A model generated the notes under the pieces. It ran no database searches, had not been told where the DNA came from, and saw only the letters and a program-made list of their open reading frames with translations. The position numbers were made by a program, and so were the translations under genes. Below are positions 49,717 to 60,868 of a stretch of 64,000 nt of DNA, piece by piece (the stretch's first letter is position 1; the number at the start of each line of letters is the position of its first letter). The stretch lies in the NCBI GenBank assembly GCA_018398805.1, contig JAGFBZ010000258.1:3956501-4020500 (forward strand). The letters are read 5' to 3'. The stretch is from Hirundichthys speculiger. Lineage: Eukaryota > Chordata > Actinopteri > Beloniformes > Exocoetidae.

Positions 49717-51782
49717 TTAAGTTGTGGGCTTCTGTCTTTTTGATTTTTTTGATTTCCAGCCCAGAAAGCTCCTCAGTCCTTGAATAAATGATTTTTTCTT
49801 TTTTCCTGTTTCTGGGACAGTTTGTCCAGAAGGCTGGTCCACCATTTGGGGCTCAGGGTTGAGCTCCTCTATTGTCTCTGGGAAGATTTCCTCTGAGGCA
49901 TGAGTCACCGATATGGGCTCGGTATCAGGATCCTTTCCTTCCTGAGACAACTGGACCAACTCTGTGGTCTCAGGACCAGAGGGGACCACAGGGGTCTCAG
50001 GACCAGAGGGGACCACAGGGGTCTCAGGACCAGAGGGGACCACAGGGGTCTCCTCTGGTTGGCTCGCCACCTGTTGGCTCAGTCCATCACGCGTGACGAT
50101 TGTCAGACCGTGATCATCTCTGCCGTGATCGTTGGGGCAGATAAGCTGTTTGGGGTCAGTTTTCAGATCCTCCAAGTCCTTCTCAGCTCTCTGGTCTTCA
50201 GCGTGCACCTTCAGTTCTTCCAGTTCCCATTGAAGTCTTTCTGCCTCGTCTCGTGCTGCTCGAACATCAGCCTCACATCTGCACCTGAGCTCTCGGCTTG
50301 AGTCTTTCAGGTGTTCCAGCTCCAACTGCAAACGAATTTCTGTTTCTTTGAAAATTTGTTGCAGGGAGGCCCTCTCCTGCTCCGCCTGATGGCGGAGAGA
50401 GTCCAGGTCAGCTCTCAGATTCTTGATGAGCTGCTGGCTCTTCATCCCCATTTCCTCACGAGCCTGAACTTCATTCTTGAGCTTCTGCTGAAGCGATTCC
50501 ACCTCCTTTCTTTCTGCCGTAATATCAGCTTCATATTTACAGCTGAGCTCTTGAAATGAGTCTTTGGCTTGTTGCAGGGAGGCCCTCTCCTGCTCCATCT
50601 GATGGTTGAGAGAGTCCAGCTCGGTTCTCAGGTTCTTGATGAGCTGCTGGCTCTTCATCCTCGTTTCTTCATGAGTCTGAACTTCAGTCTTGAGCTCCTG
50701 GTGAAGACAAGGCAAGTTTAGTTGTAGAGCACAATTTGTACACAAGGCAGTTTAAAGTGCTGTACAGATGCATAAAATCACAAGAAGGCAAATAGAATCA
50801 TACAAGCATAAAAATAATCATTAATAAATTAAATTAAATTAAAAATTAATTTTAAAAAATGTATTAATTAAATTAAAAATGTCATATGCACATCTAAACA
50901 GAACTGTTTTCAGCCTGGATTTGAACATTGTCAGACTTGAGGCCTGTCTCAGTTCTTCTGGAAAACTGTTCCAGATTTTAGGAGCATAAAACTGAAATGC
51001 AACTTTACCTGGTGAAGTGTTTCCACCTTCTTTCTTTGTGCTGTAATATCAGCTTCGTATTTACAGCTGAGCTCTTGAAATGAGTCTTTGGCTTGTTGCA
51101 GGGAGGCCCTCTCCTGCTCCATCTGATGGTTGAGAGCGTCCAGCTCAGCTCTCAGGTCAACGATGATCTGTTGGTCCTGCGCCGTCTTGTCCACGTGAGA
51201 CTTAATTTGTTCCTGAAGTGTTTCGGTCTCTTGTTTCACTGCAAGGATTTCAGTATCGTACTTATGTTTCAGCTCCTGGTAAGAAACCTTGGCTGCATCC
51301 CGTTCTTCTTGGAGAGCCTTGTTCTTATCTTTTTCCAACTGGATCTCGCTGGAAAACTTTTGCTGGCTGATAACATGGGCGACCTGCAGCTCCTCATAGT
51401 CCTTTTGCAGGAGTTTCTTTTTCTTGTGCTTGATCTCGCTTTGCACCTGGATAGCAATTTTAGCAGGGCTGAGAGTTTCCTCATCAGCGTATTTCTGGAT
51501 TGTCTCCAGCTCCCTCTTCTTTTCTTTGCCCTGATTAATATACATTTCCTTCAGGGTCTTCTGTTTCTTCAACTGGACTCTTGTTTCGTCCAAATCTTTT
51601 GATAGTTGAAACACTCTGGAGTTGGCGTCCATGAATTTAGCCGTCTCCACGTTCAGCAGGTAAGTCAGCCTGTTGATTTCTTCAACAAGCCCGCGGTGGC
51701 CCATCTGGTTTTCGTGGTTTCCCGCTCTCCTCACCTGACCAACGTGGCTCCCGTTGGGGAACCTCCATGTTTGAGAAGCCAT
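49717..51782 (-). CDS. Two-exon coiled-coil protein, unknown family
   Basis: Exon 1 is 51782-51009 and exon 2 is 50697-49717 (stop included), joined in phase 0 through GTAAAG...TTCACCAG, for 584 residues. The ATG at 51782 (MASQTWRF) has G at -3 and +4. A longer frame upstream lacks an ATG. Residues about 35-440 are a charged coiled coil with three related blocks of about 65-75 residues (each around LNHQMEQERASLQQ and KYEADIT). Residues about 441-556 are an acidic, Pro-rich linker with three ETPVVPSGP repeats. The last 28 residues are very basic (GKKKKSFIQGLRSFLGWKSK) and could bind membrane or nucleic acid. There is no signal peptide or transmembrane segment. No enzymatic domain is visible. 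I do not recognise an orthologue; a filament-like or scaffold role is inference from the coiled coil. Confidence 0.82.
49967..50047 (-). repeat. Three tandem 27-bp coding repeats
   Basis: Three identical consecutive units of GTCTCAGGACCAGAGGGG plus ACCACAGGG encode ETPVVPSGP three times (residues about 474-501) in the linker of the coiled-coil protein. Lack of divergence between units points to recent expansion and likely length polymorphism. Confidence 0.9.
50707..51007 (+). mobile_element. Dispersed repeat that forms the intron
   Basis: The intron of the coiled-coil gene is 311 bp, and nearly all of it is one repeat. On plus it starts ACAAGGCAAGTTTAGTTGTA, then GAGCACAATTTGTACACAAG, AAAGTGCTGTACA, and ends with GGATTTGAACATTGTCAGAC, TTCTTCTGGAAAACTGTTCC, GGAGCATAAAACTGAAATGC. 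This matches a very common teleost repeat (AAGGCAAATTTATTTGTATAGCACATTTC... type). A 10-bp direct repeat, CTTCACCAGG on the minus strand, flanks it (51017-51008 and 50706-50697), as expected for a target-site duplication. Confidence 0.7.
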
Positions 51783-51904
51783 GTCCAGTTCTTTTGTCTT
51801 TATCTGAACAACAGATGTCAATCCGTCAATGCTTTCAGTGATCCGTTTGCCTTTCTTGCGAGCAGTGGTCCGTCACGTGTGAACGTTTGGAGCGATCTAA
51901 CTGA

Positions 51905-51992
51905 AATGATGGAATGTTTTGCTCTGGTGCTTTATACCCCCCCCGATGACATCATATAAATGTCCTGTTACGTCAACTTCTAGAATGTTCCT
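51905..51992 (-). promoter_or_regulatory. TATA promoter with heat-shock element and CRE-like sites
   Basis: On the minus strand GGTATAAAGC places a TATA box at 51936-51931, about 150 bp before the ATG. About 45 bp farther upstream, TTCTAGAATGTTC (51978-51990) is a perfect three-unit heat-shock element (TTCnnGAAnnTTC). TTACGTCA at 51968-51975 (TGACGTAA on minus) and GATGACATCA at 51945-51954 are CRE/ATF-like. The spacing fits an HSF-inducible promoter. Induction is inferred, not shown. Confidence 0.65.
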
Positions 51993-52241
51993 TTGAGGTT
52001 TGAGTTCCAGAGCCACACCCGTTCTACTTTTTAATGCATGTCTACATTTAAAATCAATATCTTTGATTCATGTTTAAAAATAAATTGTTAGGATTCAATT
52101 ATTATCATTAGTATTATTTTAAGTCTGACAATTGCATTACAATGAAAACAGGCGGCTCATAACTGCAGTTAGGACAAAAGCAAATTGTTTTTTTTTTTTT
52201 TTTTTTTGGCTTAATTTAGATTTAGGTTTTCCATAGAAATA

Positions 52242-52572
52242 TACACTGATCAACCAAAGCATTATGAGCTTTCATGAGCTTTCATGCTCCTCAAATCACC
52301 CAGCAGGTCATTAATGGACCCATAGACACATTTTTTAAGAAGTGCTCAGAAAGAGTCTGAGGTTTTCATTTGTTCTCCGGACTCCCCAGATATAATTCTG
52401 ATGGGAGATATGGGAAGATATCCCACCACAGCTAACATCCTGGCATCAGACACTCCAGGACCCCCCCTCACCCTACCTCAGATGGTATTTGTCGAGACTT
52501 TGACTGTTTAAAGCTTTTGTGGGAGCATAACCTGCTAAGCAGGTGGTCACAATGTCGTGGCTGATTGATGTA
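52242..52572. mobile_element. Deleted Tc1-like element (331 bp)
   Basis: The left end TACACTGATCAACCAAAGCA pairs with the right end, whose reverse complement is TACATCAATCAGCCACGACA. Both continue with TTATGA/TTGTGA. This matches the TACACTGATCAGCCATAACATTATGAC ends of an abundant fish transposon. The interior (GCTAACATCCTGGCATCAGACAC...) is only the terminal portion of the full element. The TA at both ends fits Tc1/mariner insertion. Confidence 0.65.
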
Positions 52573-53759
52573 CTATGTGCAAAAGTTACTATCCCCTCTT
52601 TAACCTCAGATGAGCGACAACATATATATTTTTCACCATGCTATTCTTTATTTAACAACAGTGGAGAAATAAAATATTAAAATGGGCAATACTAAGTACT
52701 CTCTTATTGCCTCAAGGTGCTACACATTATCATCAGAAAGTGGGCAGGCCTCCATAAAAGCAGACATTTTGGCAGTTTCGGTGGTCTGGAGCGTTCAGGT
52801 GTGTCAACAAAAGTCCAAGAGGGGAAGACATACCCACTAATCTCAAGCAAAACATGAATCAAGGCAGTTTTGAGTTAGAGCACAGCGTGTGTTTGCAGCA
52901 AAATGGCAATTAATGCTAGTAAAGTGGAGTCAAAATGAATATGATAAAATAAACGGTTATTTTGAGCCTCTGGCAAAACTCAAAAAAAGTAATTCCTCTT
53001 AGGCGATAGTATGGATAAGGTTTATTTGGACAAATTTGGGTAATTTTAAAAAAAAATTCTTTTTTTTTTTTTTATATTTAGTGTTTCTAGTTGCCTTTTC
53101 TATGAAAAATAGAACTCAGCAGAAAAGTAAAGTAAAGTATCACTGACTGGGAGTTGAGCCTCAGTTGGCCACATGAGGACTTTAGTCTCGATATTTATCA
53201 ACCAGTTTAACTTTCCAGCAGCCCAAATCAAGGTAGTTTTATGTTTGTCTGCACACAGAAAACATATAAAAGGGATGCTACATTGTGATTAGGCTGTGAT
53301 TTTTCATACAACTTTTATTGTGTGGAATTTTTCAGGCTTTCTGCAGCAACAACCAACTATGAGTATGTATACTTCAGTCTTTGAAGCCAAGACACCATCA
53401 ACCCCCCATAGTGAGAAAATACAAAAAAAAGAAGAGAAAAATTTGTCATTAATTTGTAGCCAACTTCTGAACTGACTGAAAAAAAGAGTGCAGATTCTTT
53501 CAGTGAGACCAGTGGGCTTCCTCACCTTTTGTTCTCTTATCCATTATTCAAGTGTTGGATTAAAAAAGCCTTTTCAAAGAAACCCTGAAATCTTGTAATT
53601 AAGTGAAATGGAAGAGAAGCTTTTTGTTGTCTTTGGTTCATTAGGATATGAACATATTGCCCTCAGTGTGTCAACAGCAGTCATAAATATAAACGAAAAT
53701 TAAAAGGCAAGAAGAAATAAGAAAAACTTCACAACATTTCAGTTGTGAAACCATAATGG
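52573..53759. other. Intergenic, nothing recognised
   Basis: AT-rich with a T run at 53060-53073. No gene seen. Confidence 0.5.
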
Positions 53760-53890
53760 ATATAAGACCACTGGGGGCTGCTTTGAAAGCAATTTACAGC
53801 CTGGTTCATCGGTTCTGATCTCTAATGCTAGATTTCACATCCATAACTGTACAGGGGGTGAATTTTTATGTAACTCAGAGAAAATTATTA
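53760..53890 (+). repeat. Dispersed repeat, copy B
   Basis: Same family as 30965-31200 (AATTTACAGCCTGGTTCA, TAGATTTCACATCCATAACTG, TTTTTATGTAACTCA). Confidence 0.5.
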
Positions 53891-54149
53891 ATGGTAGGAC
53901 GGGATTAAAAAAAGAAGTTAATCTTAATAATTACAGGCTTTGTAATTATTAAATCACAGTTTTTAGATAAAATAGCAATATCTGACACAATTAATTAAGT
54001 TGCCTCACAGGTGGGGCATATCAAGATTCTGATGAGACAGCTGGCCACAATCAAAGGTCACGCTAAACTGTGCCGTTTTACTGTATTGAGGGAATCGGGG
54101 GGGGGGTGTCTGAAAACCACCACCACTTGCCTCATGCAGAGCACCACTT

Positions 54150-55160
54150 CTCCTTCATAGAGTGAAGTTGCTGGATATCAGCAGGAACTGGAACACGCCA
54201 TCATATACACCGAGCCAGATGTTGGGCCACACCATGTGATTACAGAAAACCGCATGGTTTTCTGAGACAAAGGAAATTATAAAACTCAAATCCCCAGCAT
54301 GCCTGGCGGTTTCAGTTTCACACCTAGGTGTGAACCGTGATGCCATGGCCTCTCACTGGCTGGGGACCCCTTTCTCACAGCGAGGTTCCTGGCAAAGGCG
54401 GACCGCATCCTGGCAGCCTTAAATACCGTGAGCGCAATAAGCTTGTTCTCTTGCTCCCTTTTCCTGTGCCTCGACTCCACGGCTGGACTTTCCTCTACAT
54501 GACCCAGGAACACCCCTTTTGGCCACAGCTCCGAGCCAGCAACCACGAGGCCTCCCAGCAACGCGCTAGTCAGCCACCGGTAAGGAAGATCGGTTCACGC
54601 GCCCAGTCCAGCCAGCACCACGAGTGACCCAAGTGTGAACCAACAGCGGCTAAGCCGGACTCATACCAATTATCTTCCCTGGACTCTACAACGCCACCGA
54701 TCGCTTCCGGAGCGATCCACTTAAGAGGCTTTTGTGTCTGGGCAAGGCTATTTAGCTTAGTTAATATTGTTGTGCTTACTGTGACACTGTTGACGATTGA
54801 GCCCACCGGTAATCCGCCCGTGTGTATTTACCCACGTGATCACCGTGTTTCCTCACCACTGGTTGATCGCGCCCCGATTTCCAAACAATCAGTAGGAGAA
54901 TGCGGAAGTCTGCTCCACACTCTCCAAACTGTGTGGAAGTTCAGGAGCGATCACGGCATCGGTGGTTAGGAATCACCTTCGCTTTGTGATTTTACTCTGT
55001 CTTTCCTTTACTCTCTTTTTTTTTTTTACTAACCACCTCCGTGAGGACGTTATCACGTGACCTTGTTGGCCATCTTGGTCAGGGCGGGACCACCACGTGA
55101 CTTCATCCGCCATCTTGGTCCAGGCAGAAGTAGCACGTGGCCCCGTCCGCCATCTTGGAC
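54150..55160 (+). repeat. GC-rich retroelement-like block
   Basis: A sharply GC-richer segment than its surroundings, with phrases such as CCCTGGACTCTACAACGCCA, GAGCGATCCACTTAAGAGGC and GGTTGATCGCGCC that I associate with a repeated, LTR- or leader-like sequence in fish genomes. There is no reverse transcriptase or gag reading frame. Class undetermined; it could also be a host CpG-rich regulatory region. Confidence 0.35.
55054..55158. promoter_or_regulatory. Three E-box plus YY1-site pairs, exact 40-bp period
   Basis: CACGTG at 55054, 55094 and 55134, and GCCATCTTGG at 55069, 55109 and 55149, so both motifs repeat with a period of exactly 40 bp while the sequence between them has diverged. 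CACGTG is the USF/MYC-type E-box; GCCATCTTGG is the YY1 (CCAAGATGGC) site. Confidence 0.7.
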
Positions 55161-56514
55161 ATCCTTCTCACATTACCACACACACACACACATCTTGTAT
55201 TTGCCGCTCAGGGGGCCCAACAGTTTTTTGCTCATTTATGGGGTCCACCCTTTCCAGTGGTTCTACAATGGTGTAAAAACATCAGGTAGGGTTAAAAAAA
55301 AAAAGTCCCAGTCACAAAAATCACTTTTATTTAACAGAATCATGAAATTTTGTCTCCATGTCAGTTTTTTGGTCACTTGGGGAGCCCGTTTCTAACATAA
55401 CCTACATGTGAAGTCCAGTGTTTTACAGACAAACACGCACACACCCACAAACACGCACACATATATGTCTTTTCAGGTTTTCTGGCTGCCTGATAAGTAG
55501 GTCCACTTCTCCCACAGGACATTTATTTAGCAATAACAGCACATTTCTATCTAGGAAACACAGGTATTCACATATATGTGAACACACACCCACAAACACA
55601 CTAACATGCACTGATATATACGGAATACACACACTCGCTCATGCAACATTGTGCTTCTGAACAAGTTGTGCACATTCTCACAGACCCATGTGGACACAAA
55701 CAGTAACAGAACTGAGATCTGTGGGTGCGCTTCAGTGGAAGCTAAAAGATGACACACATACGTTCGCAACCAGAGGATCAAATTAAATACTCCTGATTAG
55801 GGTCTCCATAGCAACCAGAGCAAAGTAAAATGTCTCTTGGAGACTTTGTCTGGATCCAGAGCTGTCAGTCATGTAGTAAAAACATGAATGAAAGACAGAT
55901 AGGGGCTATGAACCTGTGGGTACTTATTACCATAAATGATAAAAGATATCATAAATGCAAATGACAGGCTTTGTTCTTAACGACAATCTTAAAAATGGAA
56001 AATGCACAGCTAAGACTTAGTTCACAGAGTTTTCTAACAAAACTTTTGAATAAAACAATTTGGAAAAAAATAGTTAAAGAACAGATATTCAGATATGTGA
56101 GGAAAATTGTTCTTCTATTTCTAACTGAAAGTTGTGACAAGCCTCAATCTCAACTGAAAACTATAAATTATTTTGAAAAAGAGATTCCCTTGCTTCTCAT
56201 GTACACATGGTAAACCAGAAGCTGGTACCAGCAAGCTCAGGCTGGTAGATTTGGTAGATTTAGCGATTTTGTTTCTACAGTCTGTGGAGTGACACGATAA
56301 GACAAGACATCACATGTTTGAAATAACCGAAGTTTCAACAATGAAGACAGGAAACTATGCAAACGTATCTCTTCCTTAAACGCAGCTTCAGTGTAAACAA
56401 GCATGCGGATGATCAGGGACAGCAAATGTGACAGCAAAAGCTGAAGGTGGCTAAAATTCTTCAGAAACATCACACAATTATGTGTCTCACATCATTCCCT
56501 TTGAGATTGCTTGG
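55161..56514. other. Intergenic, nothing recognised
   Basis: Several ACAC-rich stretches (55181-55192, 55425-55460, 55580-55640). No gene structure. Confidence 0.5.
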
Positions 56515-56518
56515 ATAA

Positions 56519-57196
56519 AGCAACACTGCGTAACTTTGTCACCTTAAAAATGATCGCCTTATAATCCTTTTTGCAATTCATTGTCTCATATTAGGATTCA
56601 TGGGACCCCTGCATTATGTCTGCTTGGCCTGGGATGACACTATGTAACTTTGTGGTCCAGCCCAGTTTACTCTGGGGTGAACACATACGGCATCACATTA
56701 AAGAAAAGATTGGATTGTGGACCCTCCTGTATGAGTCATTACAGAAAGCCCATCCCACTGTGATTGGTTTGCATTGGTTCGTGATTATTTCTAAGAACTA
56801 TCAGACTCATGTCGGCCCGACGTCAGCAGAAACTGACAAAGCAACTTCTGAATCCTGGGATGACAGGTTCTCTCCTGAGAGCTGCATGTCACTGTACGCC
56901 AGTTCTCGCCAGTTCTCGCGCATGTGATTTAACAGTATATCGTCTTGAGTATCTAACAAGTGCTAACGTTAATGAGCCACACAGAAATGGCTGTAAATGT
57001 ATGTTTGTTTACATCTTCACTGAACGTTGTATAGGTTGGAATATTGTACGTAGTCGGCAAGAATACTGTAGAAATCCAAGTATGTATCTCTTCCATTGCA
57101 AATGCAAAAACATCTCTATTTATGTCAAATAGAGACATAAGATGCCAGTAGGGGGTGCTAAAAAATCTCAAAATGGAAAAGTTGCTCTGGATTGCT
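56519..57196. mobile_element. TTAA-type MITE with degenerate ends
   Basis: The left end (A)TAAAGCAACACTGCGTAACTTT pairs with the right end, whose reverse complement is TTAAAGCAATCCAGAGCAACTTTT. TTAA stands at 57197-57200 and ATAA at 56515-56518. The interior has no transposase. Open frames at 56616-57132 are not supported. Confidence 0.5.
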
Positions 57197-57200
57197 TTAA

Positions 57201-59619
57201 TGGGTGCTTGTACAACTTCTTGTACTGTTTTCAAGCTTTAGCTGCTTCTACTACTTTCTAACTTCGTGGTAAGTTAAGCTAATTATCTATGACAGTGCAG
57301 CCATATAATAATTTCTCTAATTCCAAAATTTCCAGTATATAATCACGTTTTCTGGATTTATAAGGCTTTCGGATTACTCTCTCCATCATTACGCAACACA
57401 TAATTTAAAGCCTCCATAACATACACCACTCTCTCTCAGCTTTTACTTAACTTAATTAGGAATTATTTTGCCAGAACTGTTTTCCGTATCTTTATGTCAT
57501 TAGTTATTGTCAAGTCTACACAAATCAGTATGAATGACAAATGTTAAAAAGTACAAAGGTCAAAAAGAGGCACTTCCATTCTGCGTGTTTGGAGTGCAAA
57601 TTAACATATTGCCTGGGCTTGCTTTCGCTCAACATAAAACAGCTAATTAAAATGGATTGGTCGAGTGCTTTTAAATGTGGAGTGGAAGCTAGTTGAATGT
57701 GAGCATTTCATCGGAACATTATTATTATGTACTTGAACTCCGCGTTGAGAGGAAGAGAAATATTGTGTCTAACTAACTATGACACTACTCAATTCATTTT
57801 CTTTTGAAATTAACGGGAAGACAAAGGGGGGAAATTAAAGAAATATCAGTCTTGCAATTGTGCTTTTTTACATAGCTTGGCTTATCTGTGTTGAAAATGT
57901 GTTTTTGTTGTTTACACAATACTGTAGACTTCAAATACTTAAACATTTTGAATATAATATAATACAGAGCCAGAAATCTTACCACTTCTGTATGCTTACG
58001 CTTTCCCCTTTCATAATCATGTATGCAGCTATGAGTACTGTATAAAATTGATGAAATGTTTGAGTGTGTGTAGTTATGCATATGTGCGTGTAATTTGTTG
58101 CTTTGATGCTCATTTCTGCTTTTCCCAACTGGCCTCCTCTCAGCAGTGGACGAAACCCCACCAGCCCAGAGCTGTCAATCAGAAACTCCATACAAGTACT
58201 AACGCAAACACGCAGACTTTCATGCACCGTGTAACATACTTGCAGTAATATCAGAGCCCGTGCACGTCCACGGTCTGCGCTGGTCAGAGAGAGGATGAAA
58301 GTTTGCATGATAGAGAGAAAACGCAGATGTTGACAGCAGAATTAGTTGTACACAAATGTTTCAAAAGATTTGGGGCTGCTGCCATGGTTATTTGGAGATG
58401 AGCCACATTGAAAGACATGTTCACAACCGCTTCGCACAGAGAACTGACCGCTAGCATCATGTTTAGGCCCAAAAACATGTTCGAATTGTAATCTTGTAAT
58501 ACAAGCTTGTCTGAATCTTCACACGGTGCACTGGGAAAATCAGTCTTGGTATGAATCACTTACACATCTTGGGAAACCAATGTTTTTTTTTTTTTTTTCA
58601 TTTCCATAGTAATTAAATGAGAGATGAAACATGGGTATTTTTTGTTTGTCTTCTTTTGTTTTGCTATTTTTTAATTTTGCACACTTTTTGAGCCAGTGAT
58701 GACAAAACAAACATGCAGTATTTGCTACAAATCAGTGAAATTTGCCTGACTGCAAATCTACACTTGGGAATATCATGAAACTCTCCTGAATCAAACGTAG
58801 TGCAGATGAATAACACCAAACCTGATTGTAAGTTGACAGCTATTGAATGTTATAGTTTCTCTTAAGAATAGTAATTTAAAAATACAGCCAATACTGAAAT
58901 TTCAGACTCGGATATTCAAAAAGCCAATGCAACTAAACCAGGAGAACAGAGCTGTGATGTGCAGAGCAGAAAACTGTCATCACTGAGGTTAAATTTCAAG
59001 AATTGTGAACTTTCATCACTAAATAAACATGTTTTACTCTAGTTTTAATCTAAACCAGTTGTCAGCAGCTGACTTCCAGCAGCTCCATCTCTGTTCTGAC
59101 CTGGGGAACGTAAAGTCCTGTTCAGGCTACAGAATCTAAGGGGTCACAGAGTTTATTTTTTTCAAATACAGCATGTAGATGAAAACCACAGATACTCATC
59201 TGATGACTCATAGCCTTCAGAACATCGAGGAACTTTGGTAAAAAATTGAAACATTATCATCATATTAGATTTGGTTCAGTAGTTTGTATACAATTTCCTT
59301 ATTATTATCAGGAATTATTATTATTTTTATTATCATCTTTACAGTAGTTGGGAATAGGGATTCCTGCTTTTATTCATTTTGTGAAAATTTTGCATGCTTT
59401 TCAATGACACTGGTCTGATTGTCTTTCTGCCCACATGAGATGATTCATTTTTCTGACTGGTTATATGCTTATGTGATGGCATCCAGAGACATTGGTACTG
59501 GTCCCTGAAAATCAAATTTGAATCCAGAAGGACCAGACTAATTCTTTATATTGAAGGATGGTTGGCCAGGTTATGCTTTCACATCTTTGTACTTTTAAAC
59601 TACTGGGGCTGTCTTTGCA
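57201..59619. other. Intergenic, nothing recognised
   Basis: Holds AT-rich DNA with a T run at 58582-58598. The stretch about 57590-57700 has homeodomain-like CTAATTAAAATGG motifs, but nothing that proves an enhancer. Confidence 0.45.
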
Positions 59620-59985
59620 TCTAAATACCAGATAACAGCTGGTCCAAAACTCAGCAGCAAGACTCCTCCAAGATCTTCTCTCACATCACATTGGCTCTGC
59701 TATCACTGCACGGACCTCCAGTCAAATGGGGCACTCAGTTCAAACTCCTCTCTCTTGTGTACACGGCCTTGAACAAACTGTCCACAGAACATCTTACGAT
59801 ATATTCCTGATAGACCCCTCAGGTCCTCTGATCAAAGCCTACTAGCTTGGTTTTGACTTAGAACACAAGGAGACTGGACATTTGTTGTCCTGGGTCACAA
59901 GCTCTGGAACTACAAAACTCTTTGCTGAGCTTTAAATTACAGCTAAACATTCATCTCTTTTCAGTGTTTTTATGTTTGACTTCTT
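59620..59985 (+). pseudogene. L2/Maui-like LINE reverse transcriptase fragment
   Basis: Plus-strand translation in broken frames gives VQNSAARLL (about 59642-59670), HHIGSAITALHGPPVKWGTQ (59684-59745), FKLLSLVYTALNKLS and finally a decayed LWN.. and LNYS-TFISFQ. This is the thumb/C-terminal region of an L2-type LINE (LHWLPVKFRIDFKILLLVYKALN in intact copies). Several stops; inactive. Confidence 0.65.
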
Positions 59986-60139
59986 AACTGCATGTTTTTT
60001 TTTGCTGTTTCTTGCTTTAAATGTTGCTTTCTTTTTGCCTGTGTTTTTTTCATGTAAAAATGTTCTCTGTTAGCAAGTTTTAGGTGCAGCCAAAGAAATG
60101 AAAATGTACTTAATTAAAAGAGGAATATCTCAATATAAT

Positions 60140-60300
60140 AACTAGAGATGGGACCGATCCAATGTCAGTATCAGAAAAGAGCAACAAGAACCCCTAACCC
60201 CTCACCTTTTGATATTAGAATCAGTATCAGATATCATGATATATATCAGAATCAGACCTCAACAAAGAGTTAAGATTGGATCGGTGCACTTGCACAACCC
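60140..60300. repeat. Dispersed 'ATGGGACCGATCC' repeat
   Basis: AGAGATGGGACCGATCCAAT, then CAGTATCAG- and ATCAGAATCAG-type runs, ending TTGGATCGGTGCACTTGC. This resembles a common fish transposon remnant built on GATCCGATA/TATCGG phrases. Non-coding. Confidence 0.4.
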
Positions 60301-60329
60301 AAAATCACACACAAGTCGTTGAGCATTGC

Positions 60330-60330
<1 letters not shown>

Positions 60331-60373
<43 letters not shown>

Positions 60374-60385
60374 GGGGGGGGGGGG
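60331..60385. repeat. (GT)n followed by a G run
   Basis: About 20 GT units (60331-60370) followed by 15 consecutive G (60371-60385). Confidence 0.9.
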
Positions 60386-60868
60386 TGTCACTCAAATGGT
60401 TAAGTAGCAGCTGGTGTACGGAGGCTTGCAGTCCTTGTGCAGCTAGGCCAGGTATATACTTTTAATAAATGACACTAGTGCCACATGGTTTAAAAAAGAA
60501 TATATATAAATAATATGCTAAAAAAAAATGCTTGGTTCTGCCATGACACTGCAGTGGTATACTTTATGAACTTATTGTGCCTGTCATTTAATTAAATAAA
60601 AGATTGTTTTGGTTTTTCAAGTCTATCTTAATATATTTCTATTCTACAATCATTGATAGGTCACTATGTTCTATTTTACAGTCTAGTATGTGTTACTGGG
60701 ATTCAGTGGACAGCATTCGACTGGTTTATTCATATTGATCTAATAGATAATATCTTGTTTAGGTATTAAACAAGTCTTCAGTCAGTCATAGTGTTCCACA
60801 GGGTTCTTAGCTTAGACCAGTATTTTTTTACTTCATATCTGCCTCCACTGGGTTTTGGTATTTGGCAG

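Noticed and set aside
51093..51602. 169-codon plus-strand Leu-rich frame
   Set aside because: Antisense shadow of the coiled-coil gene; coiled-coil codons (GAG, CAG, AAG) read backwards give Leu/Phe.
54337..54627. 96-codon frame in the GC-rich block
   Set aside because: GC-rich DNA yields long frames on several strands here; no domain and no gag, pol or env similarity.
55802..55815. RFX X-box-like motif GTCTCCATAGCAAC
   Set aside because: A single isolated motif with no gene start nearby is not enough to call a regulatory site.
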